From assembly GCF_024519315.1 (NCBI RefSeq), contig NZ_JANIIC010000028.1, forward strand, positions 1 through 64,000: a DNA stretch of 64,000 bases. The letters run 5' to 3'. The stretch comes from Streptomyces malaysiensis subsp. samsunensis (GTDB lineage: Bacteria; Actinomycetota; Actinomycetes; Streptomycetales; Streptomycetaceae). Shown here in pieces: positions 53,227 through 61,827 of the stretch. The translations under genes and the position numbers were made by a program. Below the pieces are notes generated by a model that worked only from the letters and a program-made list of their open reading frames with translations, made no database searches and had not been told where the DNA came from. The number at the start of each line of letters is the position of its first letter. Positions within the stretch are counted from its first letter, which is position 1.

Positions 53227-53324
53227 AGTTTCGTCCTCCCGTTCGCACCTTTAACCGTTACTGCATCCAAGCATGAAGACATCCGCGCTGGTGCTACAAG
53301 GTCCGGGCGGTTGATCCTCGACCC

Positions 53325-54296
53325 ATGCGACCTGTGCACATAGCCCTCGCCGTGCTGGTCACGGCCCTGTGGGGGATCAACTTCGTGGTCATCGAGGTGG
53401 GCCTCGACCACTTCCCGCCCCTGCTCTTCTGCGCCCTGCGGTTCCTGGTGGCCGCGCTGCCCGCAGTCTCCCTCGTCGGCCCGCCGAGGGTCGCCTGGCG
53501 CTGGATCCTGGGGGTGGGGCTGGCCCTGGGGGTGGCGAAGTTCGGGCTGCTGTTCATCGGGATGCACGAGGGGATGCCCGCCGGGCTGTCCTCGCTGGTG
53601 CTCCAGATCCAGGCGGTGTTCACCGTGCTGTTCGCGTCCGTCGTGCTCGCCGAACGCCCCGGCCGACGGCGGCTGCTGGGCATGGCCGTCGCCCTCGCCG
53701 GGATCGCGGTGGCCGCCGTGGACGAGGGCACCTCGGGGCCGCTCATCGGCTTCGTCCTCGTCGTCGCGGCGGCCGCCTTCTGGGGCGTCTCCAACGTCCT
53801 CACCCGCAAGGCGGCACCGCCCGACGCCCTGAACTTCATGGTGTGGGTGAGCCTGGTGCCCGTACTGCCGCTGCTCGGGCTCTCGCTGGTGTTCGAGGGC
53901 GCGGAGCCCGACCTCGACGCCCTGACCCGGCTCGACTGGGCCGGGGCGGGCGCGATCGTCTATGTCGCCTGGGTCACCACCGTGTTCGGCTTCGGGGTCT
54001 GGGGCTTTCTGCTGCGCACCTACGATGCCTCGGCGGTCGCACCCTTCTCGCTGCTGGTGCCGGTCTTCGGGATGTCCTCGGCGGCGCTGGTGCTGGGGGA
54101 GGGGATCAGCGCACCGCGCTGGCTGGCGGCGGCGCTGCTGGTGGGCGGCGTGGCGCTGACCTCGCTCCCGCGCCTGCGTCTGCGTCTGCCGCGTTCGCGG
54201 CGTGGGGGCGGGGGCGGGGGCGGCGTGGAGGCGAGCCCTTCCGAAAGGGTCGCTCCCGGAAGGGTCGCTCCCGAAAGGGCCGCGACGCTCCGTTGA
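53325..54296 (+). CDS. EamA/DMT-family membrane transporter
   Basis: 323 residues with ten membrane helices in two EamA repeats (about 5-130 and 148-285; ALWGINFVVIEVGLDHFPPL, then AAAAFWGVSNVLTRKAAPPD). The DMT-family glutamates/prolines are in place. Likely an exporter of amino acids or metabolites (cysteine/O-acetylserine type). The last 35 residues are not membrane: a Gly-rich stretch and a 5-residue repeat (GRVAP/ERVAP). ATG 53325 has no visible ribosome site, so leaderless translation is possible. Confidence 0.9.
   Translation: MRPVHIALAVLVTALWGINFVVIEVGLDHFPPLLFCALRFLVAALPAVSLVGPPRVAWRWILGVGLALGVAKFGLLFIGMHEGMPAGLSSLVLQIQAVFTVLFASVVLAERPGRRRLLGMAVALAGIAVAAVDEGTSGPLIGFVLVVAAAAFWGVSNVLTRKAAPPDALNFMVWVSLVPVLPLLGLSLVFEGAEPDLDALTRLDWAGAGAIVYVAWVTTVFGFGVWGFLLRTYDASAVAPFSLLVPVFGMSSAALVLGEGISAPRWLAAALLVGGVALTSLPRLRLRLPRSRRGGGGGGGVEASPSERVAPGRVAPERAATLR
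54236..54285 (+). repeat. 15-bp repeat at the end of the EamA gene
   Basis: Three imperfect units like GGTCGCTCCCGAAAG give the VAPER/VAPGR protein repeat at the C-terminus. Confidence 0.75.
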
Positions 54297-54390
54297 CGGT
54301 CGTGCCGGTCCGCGCCAGGTGGACCGAGCGCGTCCAGCACCGGGCTCAAAGGCGCTGTCGGGCCCGCCTCGCCGCTACGGGCTCCGGGGC

Positions 54391-55188
54391 TCAGGCCGCG
54401 TCGGTGAGCAGCCGCAGCAGATGCTCACGGCCCGGGGCCAGCAGATCCGGCAGCTCACGCGCCCGCGGATACCACCGCTTCTCGTACTCCCAGCACAGCC
54501 AGCCGTCCCAGCCCTCACGGCTGAGCAGCTCCACGCACTCGGTCAGCGGCAGCACCCCCTCGCCCAGCGGCAGCGGGGTGGTGTCCTCGGCCGAGGCGAT
54601 GTCCTTGACCTGGACGTAGCCCAGATGCGGGAAGAGCGCCGGATAGCTGGTGGCCGGGTCCTCACCGCCCAGCCAGGTGTGCATCACATCCCAGATCGCC
54701 CCGACGCCGCCATGCCCCACGAGCCCGAGGACCCGGGCCGCGTCCGCGCCCGTACGGTGCGAGTCGTGCGTCTCCAGCAGCAGCCGTACGCCGAGGTCGG
54801 CGGCGCGGGGCGCGGCCGCCGCGAGCCGCCGGGCGGCCGTGGCGTCGGCCTCCTCCGGGCTCTGCTCCCCGCCACCGGGGAAGACCCGGACGTAGCGGGC
54901 GCCCAGGTCGTGGGCGAGCTCCAGCAGCTCCCGCAGCCCGGCCAGCACCGGCTCGTCCGGCCCGGCCTCGGCGGCGCGCACATAGCCCGCGACGGTGAGG
55001 ATCTCGACCCCGGCGTCCCGGAACTCCGCCGCCACCCTGGCCCGTTCGTCCGCCCCGATCCCCGGGTGCACCGGCTCCTCGGGGTGGGCGCGCAGCTCGA
55101 CGCCGTGGTACCCGGCCCCGGCGGCGAGCCGGGCGACGTCGGCCATGGGCATACCGGGGACGCCGAGGGTGGAGAAGGCGAGCTTCAT
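54391..55188 (-). CDS. sugar phosphate isomerase/epimerase (xylose-isomerase-like TIM barrel)
   Basis: 265 residues from ATG 55188 (AGGGAGCC 6-13 bases before). AP_endonuc_2-type TIM barrel: AFSTLGVPGMPMADVARLAA at the start, RYVRVFPGGGEQSPEEADA, LLLETHDSHRTG, GAIWDVMHTWLGGED, YVQVKDIASAED and LCWEYEKRWYP. The Glu, Asp, His and Glu ligands of the family are in these loops, so it is probably metal-dependent. It isomerises or epimerises a sugar or inositol-type compound. It is alone here; a LacI/Gfo-Idh pair for related chemistry lies 7 kb away. Confidence 0.88.
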   Translation of the reverse strand: MKLAFSTLGVPGMPMADVARLAAGAGYHGVELRAHPEEPVHPGIGADERARVAAEFRDAGVEILTVAGYVRAAEAGPDEPVLAGLRELLELAHDLGARYVRVFPGGGEQSPEEADATAARRLAAAAPRAADLGVRLLLETHDSHRTGADAARVLGLVGHGGVGAIWDVMHTWLGGEDPATSYPALFPHLGYVQVKDIASAEDTTPLPLGEGVLPLTECVELLSREGWDGWLCWEYEKRWYPRARELPDLLAPGREHLLRLLTDAA

Positions 55189-55740
55189 ACGGGCTCCCTG
55201 GGTGGGGGTCGTGCGGTACGAGGGGATCTTCATGCGGGACGCTAAACAGGCGTACGAGCGGGGTCAATCCTGACCTGCGGATCACGCCTACGGCGTGTCT
55301 TGTCGGGTACCCGGGCCGTGGTCGCCCATGTGGTGTGGCCACCGCCGTCGACCGGCGAACGCGCGAGGTGGCCCTGGGCGGCGCCGGGCGGCCTGGGCAG
55401 CGCGGTGGGGAGGCGTGCGGCGAGCCGTGGCGGTTCCTCGCTGCGTGGGCCACCGCCGGGGCTGGGCGCGTGCCCGGTGTTTTGTGTGGCGGGTGGGTTG
55501 TGGGGCGGGGCGGGGACGCCGTTGCTCGGCCCCCGGAGTCCGGGGGCCGTCCCGCCCGGGTGGCCGGTGGGGCGTGTGAGTGCGCGGGGTTGTCCCGAGT
55601 GGGGTCGATACGGGGTGGCGCCGGGCGGCCTGGGCAGCGCGGTGGGGAGGCGTGCAACGAGCGGTGGTGGCCCTTACGGCGTGGCGCCTCCCTGGGCCGC
55701 GAGCGCGCGGGCACCCCCTGGGCCGTGAGCGCGGGGCTGC
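55189..55740. other. gene-free interval with a 38-base duplicated segment
   Basis: No supported gene; open frames lack ribosome sites and have repeated Gly/Arg-rich composition. A 38-base segment beginning GCGCCGGGCGGCCTGGGCAG is identical at 55381-55418 and 55618-55655 (237 bp apart). Confidence 0.6.
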
Positions 55741-56883
55741 TCAGCGTGTCGTCAGTCGCCAGAGCGATGTCACTTCCGCCGCGCGGGCCGAGTGGAGTGG
55801 GTCGGTGGGGTCGAAGGCGCGGGGGTGGACCGGGCGGACGTCCAGGCGGTCGAGCACGGTCAGCCCCGCCGTGTCGAAGGCGGCCAGCAGCTCGGCGCGC
55901 GTGCGCAGTCCGAGGTGTTCGGCCAGGTCGGAGAGGATCAGCCAGCCCTCGCCGCCGGGGGCCAGATGTCCGGTCAGCCCGTTCAGGAAGCCGTGCAGCA
56001 TTTGGCTCGACGGGTCGTAGATCGCGTATTCCAGCGGTGCGGAGGGCCGGGCCGGGACCCAGGGCGGATTGCACACCACCAGCGGGGCGCGGCCGGGCGG
56101 GAAGAGGTCGGCCTCGATCACTTCGACCCGCTCGGCGAGGCCCAGGCGCGCCACGTTCTCCCTGGCGCACTCCAGCGCCCGTGCGTCCTGGTCGGTGGCC
56201 ACGACGCGCTCGATGCCACGCCGGGCCAGGACGGCGGCCAGGACGCCGGTCCCGGTGCCGATGTCGAAGGCCAGCTCGCGCGTGGGCAGCGGGGCCTCGG
56301 CCACCAGGTCCACGTACTCGCCGCGCACGGGTGAGAAGACGCCGTAGTACGGATGGACGCGGTCCCCGCCCAGCGCCGGGACCTCGACGCCCTTCTCCCG
56401 CCACTCATGCGCGCCGATCAGACCGAGCAACTCACGGAGCGAGACGACCGAGGGGCCCCGCGCCGGGCCGTACGCCTCGGCGCATGCGCGCCGTACGTCC
56501 GGCGCCCGGCGCAGCGGTACGCCGAAGTCCGCGTCCAGCGGCACCAGCACCATCCCCAGCAGCCGGGCCCGCCGGGACCGGGCCTGGCGGTACCGGTGGA
56601 ACGCCTCGGCCGGTGTCGCCGCCGGTGCCCGCCGCTCCCTGGCCCGGCGCGGGCCCCGGTCGATCCGGCGCGCCAGCGCCGTCAGCAGCTGACGGGCGCA
56701 CTGGTAGTCGCCGCGCCACAGCAGCGCGGTGCCCTCGCAGACGAGGCGGTGGGCGGTGTCGGCGGGCATCCGGTCGTCCGCGACCGCGACCCGCCGGGGC
56801 GGCGGTACGCCGCTCTCGGAGCGCCAGTGGGCGGTCCGGGTCCGGCCGTCCTCGGTCCACTCGATGACCTGCTGGGTACTCAG
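55741..56883 (-). CDS. class I SAM-dependent methyltransferase (NPPW type), probable CTG start
   Basis: 380 residues if started at CTG 56883, 342 from ATG 56769. Coding character continues upstream of the ATG (STQQVIEWTEDGRTRTAHWR), and AAAGGG sits 7 bases before the CTG; no in-frame ATG or GTG is available further up. The SAM-binding motif is FDIGTGTGVLAAVLARRGIE with VATDQD, and NPPW (VVCNPPWVP) marks an N-methyltransferase of the HemK/PrmC superfamily. The N-terminal half (about 1-175) is extra and unassigned. Substrate: protein glutamine, DNA or RNA; unknown. Confidence 0.85.
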   Translation of the reverse strand: MSTQQVIEWTEDGRTRTAHWRSESGVPPPRRVAVADDRMPADTAHRLVCEGTALLWRGDYQCARQLLTALARRIDRGPRRARERRAPAATPAEAFHRYRQARSRRARLLGMVLVPLDADFGVPLRRAPDVRRACAEAYGPARGPSVVSLRELLGLIGAHEWREKGVEVPALGGDRVHPYYGVFSPVRGEYVDLVAEAPLPTRELAFDIGTGTGVLAAVLARRGIERVVATDQDARALECARENVARLGLAERVEVIEADLFPPGRAPLVVCNPPWVPARPSAPLEYAIYDPSSQMLHGFLNGLTGHLAPGGEGWLILSDLAEHLGLRTRAELLAAFDTAGLTVLDRLDVRPVHPRAFDPTDPLHSARAAEVTSLWRLTTR

Positions 56884-56950
56884 GGGTACGCCCTTTGCTC
56901 TTGTGCCGTTCCGACGCGCCGCATGGGCGCGCCGTGTCTACGTTGTCCGC

Positions 56951-56975
56951 CCGTTGCCCGTTGCCCGTTGCCCGT
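56951..56975. repeat. GTTGCCC x3 microsatellite
   Basis: GTTGCCC is tandemly repeated three times upstream of the methyltransferase gene. Confidence 0.7.
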
Positions 56976-57119
56976 GTGCCGTGGACGCCCGTGTGCGTCC
57001 GCTGATCCTTCCTGTATCGGCCTGCCCGCGCGAGCGGTTTTCGGCCTAGGTGACGGCGTGACATATATCTATCGGGCTCCGCGCTGTGCGGCCGTTGATG
57101 CGAAAGTCCGTTGATGCGA

Positions 57120-57149
57120 GAAGGGCGTCCGCCGGAGCGGACGCCCTTC
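57120..57149 (-). terminator. terminator of the sigma factor/CU044 operon
   Basis: 13-bp perfect stem (57120-57132 with 57137-57149) and 4-base loop, 25 bases past the stop at 57174. The arm AAGGGCGTCCGC is the same as in the S37 peptidase terminator at 49394. Confidence 0.88.
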
Positions 57150-57173
57150 GACAGGCGGGGTCGGACGGCCGGC

Positions 57174-58250
57174 TCAGGAAGCGTCGGCCCATGTCACCTC
57201 GCCCTTGTCATCGGTGACGGCGACGTCCAGGAGGGCGCTTCTGTCCGTTCCGAGGTAGGCCAGGCTCTTCGAGTCGAAGACCCAATAGCCGCCCGTGGTC
57301 TTCGAAGGGTTCCTGCGGTCGGTGTATGTGAGGCCGATACCGGTCCGGCCCGCGCCGTCCTTGACGTTCTTCACGACGCGTACGTCCGGCAGTTTGGCCA
57401 CGGCACGGTAGAGCGCGGCACTCAGATCGGGCAACAGCGTGGCCTGATCGAGGATGACCCCGACGTTCTCGAAGACCGTCTCCGTCAGACGGGACTTCAC
57501 CACCCCGTTGCCGCTCTCGAGCTTCTTCAGCAGCGCGTCGGGGTCGGTGGGGAGCGCCTGAAGCTGTCGGAAGGTCAGATAGCCGGTGCCCACCATGGTG
57601 ATGTCCTGGCGCTGCGAGGGGTCGGGCTCGCCGCCCGGGGACAGCGCGACGAGGCGCCGGAGCCCGTCCCCCTTGCCGTCCACGGGCTGCCACTCCTGGC
57701 TCTGGACGTTCCCCTTGTACCTCTTGGTGCCGGTGATGTCCCCCTTGGAGTCGCGCACGGGCTTGGAGGGCCCGCCCCATATGGCCGAGGAGCCCTGGGA
57801 CTTGGTGTAGATGAACTGGTCGTCGCGGACCGTGACCGCCGGGCGGTCGGCCGCCGTCACGGCGATCCGGTCCAGCAGCTGTACGGCCTGTCGGTGTTCG
57901 GCCGCGGTGCCGCCGGTGGCGGTGGTGGTGCCCTTACCGCCGTTACCGTCCTTGCCGTCCTGTACGACGTCGACCGCCACCGCGCCCATGCCCACGACGG
58001 CGGCCAGTGCCAGCGGCGCCGCGATGAGAACGAGGCGCCGCCCGGGGCGCCGGGGTGCGAGTGGCACGGGTGAGGCGCTCGTCGTACCCGACTGCGCGTG
58101 GATGGTCTCGTTGGTGATGTGCTCCATCAGATGTTCCCTCAGGACGCGGTGGCGGTCCCGCCGGAGCACCGGACGGCCCGGTGCGGGCAGCAACTCGGCC
58201 AGGTCCTGGTGGTCGACCGGCTGATCGCGTCGTCGCGGGTCGGTGTTCAT
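57174..58250 (-). CDS. CU044_5270-family membrane protein (sigma-factor partner)
   Basis: 358 residues from ATG 58250, overlapping the sigma factor stop (ATGA). A charged cytoplasmic N-terminus (about 1-80), one membrane helix (about 84-108; LVLIAAPLALAAVVGMGAVA) and an extracytoplasmic domain with TYTDRRNPSKTTGGYWVFD and RSALLDVAVTDDKGE. This layout matches the CU044_5270 family usually coded after ECF sigma factors. The N-terminus probably holds the sigma factor at the membrane until a signal outside the cell is sensed. Confidence 0.88.
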   Translation of the reverse strand: MNTDPRRRDQPVDHQDLAELLPAPGRPVLRRDRHRVLREHLMEHITNETIHAQSGTTSASPVPLAPRRPGRRLVLIAAPLALAAVVGMGAVAVDVVQDGKDGNGGKGTTTATGGTAAEHRQAVQLLDRIAVTAADRPAVTVRDDQFIYTKSQGSSAIWGGPSKPVRDSKGDITGTKRYKGNVQSQEWQPVDGKGDGLRRLVALSPGGEPDPSQRQDITMVGTGYLTFRQLQALPTDPDALLKKLESGNGVVKSRLTETVFENVGVILDQATLLPDLSAALYRAVAKLPDVRVVKNVKDGAGRTGIGLTYTDRRNPSKTTGGYWVFDSKSLAYLGTDRSALLDVAVTDDKGEVTWADAS

Positions 58251-59023
58251 GGCTTCTTCTCCTGCGTGGACCGAGCCGCCTGGTGGCGGCTGCCCGGTAT
58301 CTGTCCGGCCGTGGTCGCACGTTGCACCGTGTCGTGCCCGGTGCCGTGGCCCGCGCCCGGGTTGCCGCCCGTGCCTCGATTGCCGCCGCCCGTGCCTGGG
58401 CGCTCGCCGTTGCCGTCCATGCGGCTCGTGCCGCCCGTCCCGCTTGTACCGCTCGTGCCGCCGCTGCCGTCCGTGCCGTCGATGAGTTCGAGCTCGGTGA
58501 GCTTGCGCAGGCGCTTTCTCGCGCGCGAGAGGCGGGCTCGTACGGTGCCGACGGCCACGCCCAGCGCCTCGGCCGCCGTGGCGGCGTCCAGGCCCTCCCA
58601 CACGCAGAGCGTGAACACCTCGCGTTCCCCACGGCGCATCGTGCGCAACGCCCTCTGCGCGGCGGCCAGCTCCTCGGTGTCGGCCAGGCGCTGGGCCACC
58701 TCGTCGGCGAAGTCCGGCACGGGGCCCGGGGGCGGGAGCCTGGCGAGCGCGGCCTGGTGTCTTCGCGCCGCCCGCGCGGTGTTGCGCGTGACATTCGTCG
58801 CGATCCCCAGCAGCCACGGACGCGGGCTGTCGTCCCCCGGGAACAGCCGCTCGCGCAGTCGCCATGCCTCCAGGAAGGTCAGCGACACGATGTCGTCGGC
58901 CATGGCCCAGTCGCCGGTCAACCGGACGGCGTGCCGGTAGACCACCGACGCGTACTCGTCGAAGAGCTGCCTGAAGGCGTCCGGATCTCCGGCTCGCACG
59001 CGGGCGCGCAGTGAAGTCTCCAC
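58247..59023 (-). CDS. ECF-type RNA polymerase sigma factor
   Basis: 258 residues: region 2 (about 10-80; FRQLFDEYASVVYRHAVRLT, then MADDIVSLTFLEAWRLRERL and SPRPWLLGIATNVTRN) and region 4 (about 125-175; REVFTLCVWEGLDAATAAEA, LGVAVGTVRARLSRARKRLR). After residue 175 comes an unusual 80-residue Gly/Thr/Ser-rich tail (GGTSGTSGTGGTSRMDGNGE) with no known fold. The partner membrane protein gene overlaps its stop. Target promoters not identifiable here. Confidence 0.93.
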   Translation of the reverse strand: METSLRARVRAGDPDAFRQLFDEYASVVYRHAVRLTGDWAMADDIVSLTFLEAWRLRERLFPGDDSPRPWLLGIATNVTRNTARAARRHQAALARLPPPGPVPDFADEVAQRLADTEELAAAQRALRTMRRGEREVFTLCVWEGLDAATAAEALGVAVGTVRARLSRARKRLRKLTELELIDGTDGSGGTSGTSGTGGTSRMDGNGERPGTGGGNRGTGGNPGAGHGTGHDTVQRATTAGQIPGSRHQAARSTQEKKP

Positions 59024-59292
59024 ACCCCTCCCTGTCCTTCGCGCGGACCGCGTTGCGGGTGATCCGCGTCACGGTCGGGCCGGGTCCCGGCGAGCCCGGT
59101 CGCGGAGACGTCTGGCAGGACAGGCGGCGCTCGCCAGGGCAGGTGGCGCCCGCCGGGACAGGCGGCGCTCGCCGAGCAGGAGCCACCCGCCCGGCCCCGG
59201 CGACGCCCGCTCGGGCAGGCGATGCCCGCTCGGGCAGGGGACGCCCGCCCGGACGGAGCCGCTCCCCGGACAGAGCGGCCCGCGGACAGCCG

Positions 59293-60243
59293 TCAGCCGT
59301 GTGCGGAGTCCTGGAGTGGGAGCCGCCAGTCCTGGCCGACCAGGGGCGAGCCGTAGCCGCGGTGCCGCTTCTCGGCGACCAGCTCGAACCCGGCCCGCTG
59401 GTAGATCCGGCGGGCGGAGGTCAGGACGTCATTGGTCCACAGCACGAGTTCGTGATAGCCCGTCTCACGCGCGAAGTCGATACACGCGCTCACCAGCCGC
59501 TCGCCGATCCGCCGCCCCCGCGCCTCCGGTTCGACGAGCAGCAGCCGCAGCCGGGCCGTATCGGGCCGCTCGTCCCGGACGCACATCACCGATCCGACGG
59601 GACGGCCGTCGAGTTCCGCGATCCACGCCCGCTCGCGGGCCGGGTCATGGCCCGCGCCGAACTCCCCGACGATCTGGGCCACCAGGGCCTCGAACTCGGC
59701 GTTCCAGCCGAACTCCCGGGCGTACACGGCGCCGTGGCGCTGCACGATCCAGCCCAGGTCCCCCGGCTCCGGTCCGCGCAGCTGCACCTCGGCCCCCGCG
59801 GGGCCGTCGAACACGCCCCGGGCGGTGGCCAGCGCCTCCCGCAGCCGCCCCAGCTCGTTCCGGGAGACCTTGGTCAGCAGCCCGGTCACCGCCTCCCGTG
59901 AGCGCCGGTCCAGGTCCTCCGCCGCCGTCCGGCCCGCCTCGGTGAGCAGCACCTCCTGGAAGCGGGCGTCGCGGTGGTGGCGCTCGCGGGTCACCAGCCC
60001 CCGCTCCTCGAACCGGCTCAGCGTGCGGCTCAGATGCGGGGCGGTGACGCCCAGGAGCTCCCGGAGCGCCGAGACATGGGTGCGCTCCCGCCGGGCCAGC
60101 TCGTAGAGGACGCGGGCCTCGCTCAGCGTGTACGGGGTGTTGAGCTGCCCGGGGTAGTCGAGGACGCCGATCAGCCGGGTGTACATCCGATTGAAGTCGC
60201 GGACCTCGTCCACGGCCAGCTCAAGATCGTCGCGTGGCTCCAT
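59293..60243 (-). CDS. MarR-GNAT fusion protein
   Basis: 316 residues: MarR winged HTH at about 20-140 (TLSEARVLYELARRERTHVS, LGVTAPHLSRTLSRFEERGL) fused to an acetyltransferase domain (about 155-310; LLLVEPEARGRRIGERLVSA with the acetyl-CoA-binding RG[R/K]xxG and ARRIYQRAGFELVAEKRHR). Bifunctional regulators of this layout occur in many actinobacteria. It may acetylate a small molecule or protein and regulate its own gene. Alone in the window. Confidence 0.93.
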   Translation of the reverse strand: MEPRDDLELAVDEVRDFNRMYTRLIGVLDYPGQLNTPYTLSEARVLYELARRERTHVSALRELLGVTAPHLSRTLSRFEERGLVTRERHHRDARFQEVLLTEAGRTAAEDLDRRSREAVTGLLTKVSRNELGRLREALATARGVFDGPAGAEVQLRGPEPGDLGWIVQRHGAVYAREFGWNAEFEALVAQIVGEFGAGHDPARERAWIAELDGRPVGSVMCVRDERPDTARLRLLLVEPEARGRRIGERLVSACIDFARETGYHELVLWTNDVLTSARRIYQRAGFELVAEKRHRGYGSPLVGQDWRLPLQDSAHG

Positions 60244-60321
60244 CCGGCACCCTCCGTACCCCTGCGGTCAAGACGATTCGCTTGATCTCATAGTTGCGTC
60301 AGATCAAGTATTTGGGAAGGG

Positions 60322-60389
60322 GGGAGGCCCCACGACTGGGGAGGCTCTACGACAGGGGAGGCCCCACGACAAGGGAGGCCCCACGACCG
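60322..60389. repeat. four 17-bp tandem repeats (GGGAGGCCCCACGAC..)
   Basis: Units at 60322, 60339, 60356 and 60373, each GGGAGGCCCCACGAC plus two variable bases (unit 2 has GCTCTACGAC). They lie between the MarR-GNAT start (60243) and the VOC gene (60457), a position suited to the promoter of either, but the array may simply be a minisatellite. Confidence 0.9.
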
Positions 60390-60456
60390 TCGCGTTGGGC
60401 AAGCAGCGACTCCGGCGAAGGCCGCGATGTCAGGTCCGCTACGTACACTGACGGGC

Positions 60457-60840
60457 ATGGCATGCCGTATCAGCGAGTTGGTCCTCGACTGCGCCGACCC
60501 CGAGCGGCTCGCCGCGTTCTGGAGCGAGGTGCTCGGCTATGTCGAGCTCGGCCGCGAGGACGACGGGAGCATCGAGATCGGGCCGCCCGACGTCGGCTTC
60601 GGCGGCTCGCAGCCCACCCTGGTCCTCAGCCCCAGTGGCGACCCGCGGCCCGGGAAGCTCCCCCTGCACATCGACGTCAACGCCACCGACCGCGACCAGG
60701 ACGCCGAGCTGGAGCGGCTGTTCGCGCTCGGCGCCAGGACCGCCGACATCGGCCAGACCGGCACCGAGAGCTGGCATGTGCTGGCCGACCCGGAAGGCAA
60801 TGAATTCTGCCTCCTGCGCCGCCGGCTCCAGCCCCTCTGA
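60457..60840 (+). CDS. VOC (glyoxalase-like) protein
   Basis: 127 residues, MACRISELVLDCADPERLAA at the start (beta-alpha-beta of the VOC fold), FWSEVLGYVELG, then LHIDVNATDRD and a C-terminal HVLADPEGNEFCLLRR with the second metal-side Glu. Metal ligands (e.g. the His of LHIDV and Glu of NEFC) are conserved, so a metal is possible, but the VOC family binds very diverse ligands. ATG 60457; an ORF extension to 60427 has no ribosome site. A strong hairpin follows. Confidence 0.88.
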   Translation: MACRISELVLDCADPERLAAFWSEVLGYVELGREDDGSIEIGPPDVGFGGSQPTLVLSPSGDPRPGKLPLHIDVNATDRDQDAELERLFALGARTADIGQTGTESWHVLADPEGNEFCLLRRRLQPL

Positions 60841-60952
60841 TCACCTGCGCCCCGGCGCCATCGACGAGCGGCCAGGCCGTCCGCGGAGCTCGCGGCGGCG
60901 GGCCTCCGCGTAGAACTGGGCCGTAGGACTTCGATCCCGCGCGCAACCCCCA

Positions 60953-60991
60953 TTGCCTGTCCCCGTTCCCGCAGGAGACGGGGACAGGCAA
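60953..60991. terminator. 14-bp terminator hairpin after the VOC gene
   Basis: Perfect 14-bp stem (60953-60966 with 60978-60991) and 11-base loop, about 112 bases past the VOC stop. Confidence 0.8.
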
Positions 60992-61125
60992 CGTGCGCGT
61001 CCCTCCACCGCCAACACCCCCGTTAGCCGGGTGTTAGCCGAGCGGCAGCCTCGCGGTAGCGGCCCCTACCAGAGTGGGTGACGTACCGAGGAGACAGCGA
61101 CACCGAGCCCCTGGGGGGACCTGAA

Positions 61126-61767
61126 ATGAGCTCCAGCACCGCCACCCGCACCGTTCGCCGCCGCACCCTGCGCATTGCCGCCGCTGCCCTGATCGCAGCC
61201 GCCGGTCTCAGCCTGACCGCCTGCTCCGGCTCGGACTCCACCGCCACGAAGCCCGCGGCCTCCGCGGGGTCCAGCAGCACGGACTCCTCCACCGGAGCGC
61301 AGGGCTCGGATGCCAAGGTCGACACCAAGGCGGGCACTGCGGACAAGGCGGCATCCCCGTCCCGTACCGAGACTCTGGTGGACGGCAGCACGGCCGAGAT
61401 CTACAAGCTCGGCGATCTGCACTACCGCCTCAAGATCGTCAACGACGGTGATGTCCTGGCCACGCTGGAGGCGAAGGAGGGGGACGCCGGGCTCGACGGC
61501 AACGGCATGTTCGTCGTGCTCACGGCGGGCGGCGAGGTCCACTCCTGGATGGGCGGCGAACAGCGGGGACCGGGCACCTTCAAGCTCGCGGGCGGCTGGA
61601 CGGCCAAGGTCACGAAGCTCGGCGACCTCCACTACCGCGCGGAGATCCTCGGCAACGAGGGCTCGGTGGACGGCACGCTGGAGGCGGACCAGCACGACGA
61701 CGGGCTCGAGGCCAATGGCGTGCACATCGTGCTCAGCGCCGGTGGTGTGATCAGCGCCCACGAGTAA
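61126..61767 (+). CDS. lipoprotein with two tandem repeat domains
   Basis: 213 residues. Lipobox LTAC at residue about 30 (LSLTACSGSDST), Ser/Thr-rich spacer to about 85, then two copies of a 55-residue domain 70 residues apart: KLGDLHYRLKIVNDGDVLAT (Lys94 onward) and KLGDLHYRAEILGNEGSVDG (Lys164 onward), each ending in a GNGMFVVLTAGGEV / ANGVHIVLSAGGVI strand pair. ATG 61126 (MSSSTATRTVRRR). A surface protein of unknown role; I know Streptomyces homologues only as hypothetical. A hairpin follows. Confidence 0.85.
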   Translation: MSSSTATRTVRRRTLRIAAAALIAAAGLSLTACSGSDSTATKPAASAGSSSTDSSTGAQGSDAKVDTKAGTADKAASPSRTETLVDGSTAEIYKLGDLHYRLKIVNDGDVLATLEAKEGDAGLDGNGMFVVLTAGGEVHSWMGGEQRGPGTFKLAGGWTAKVTKLGDLHYRAEILGNEGSVDGTLEADQHDDGLEANGVHIVLSAGGVISAHE

Positions 61768-61779
61768 CCGTCCGCCCGG

Positions 61780-61820
61780 CCGCGGCGGTGGAGCTGCCTC
61801 CGGCGGCTCCACCGCCGCGG
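61780..61820 (+). terminator. terminator of the repeat lipoprotein gene
   Basis: Perfect 14-bp stem (61780-61793 with 61807-61820) and 13-base loop, 12 bases past the stop. Confidence 0.85.
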
Positions 61821-61827
61821 TGACGTA

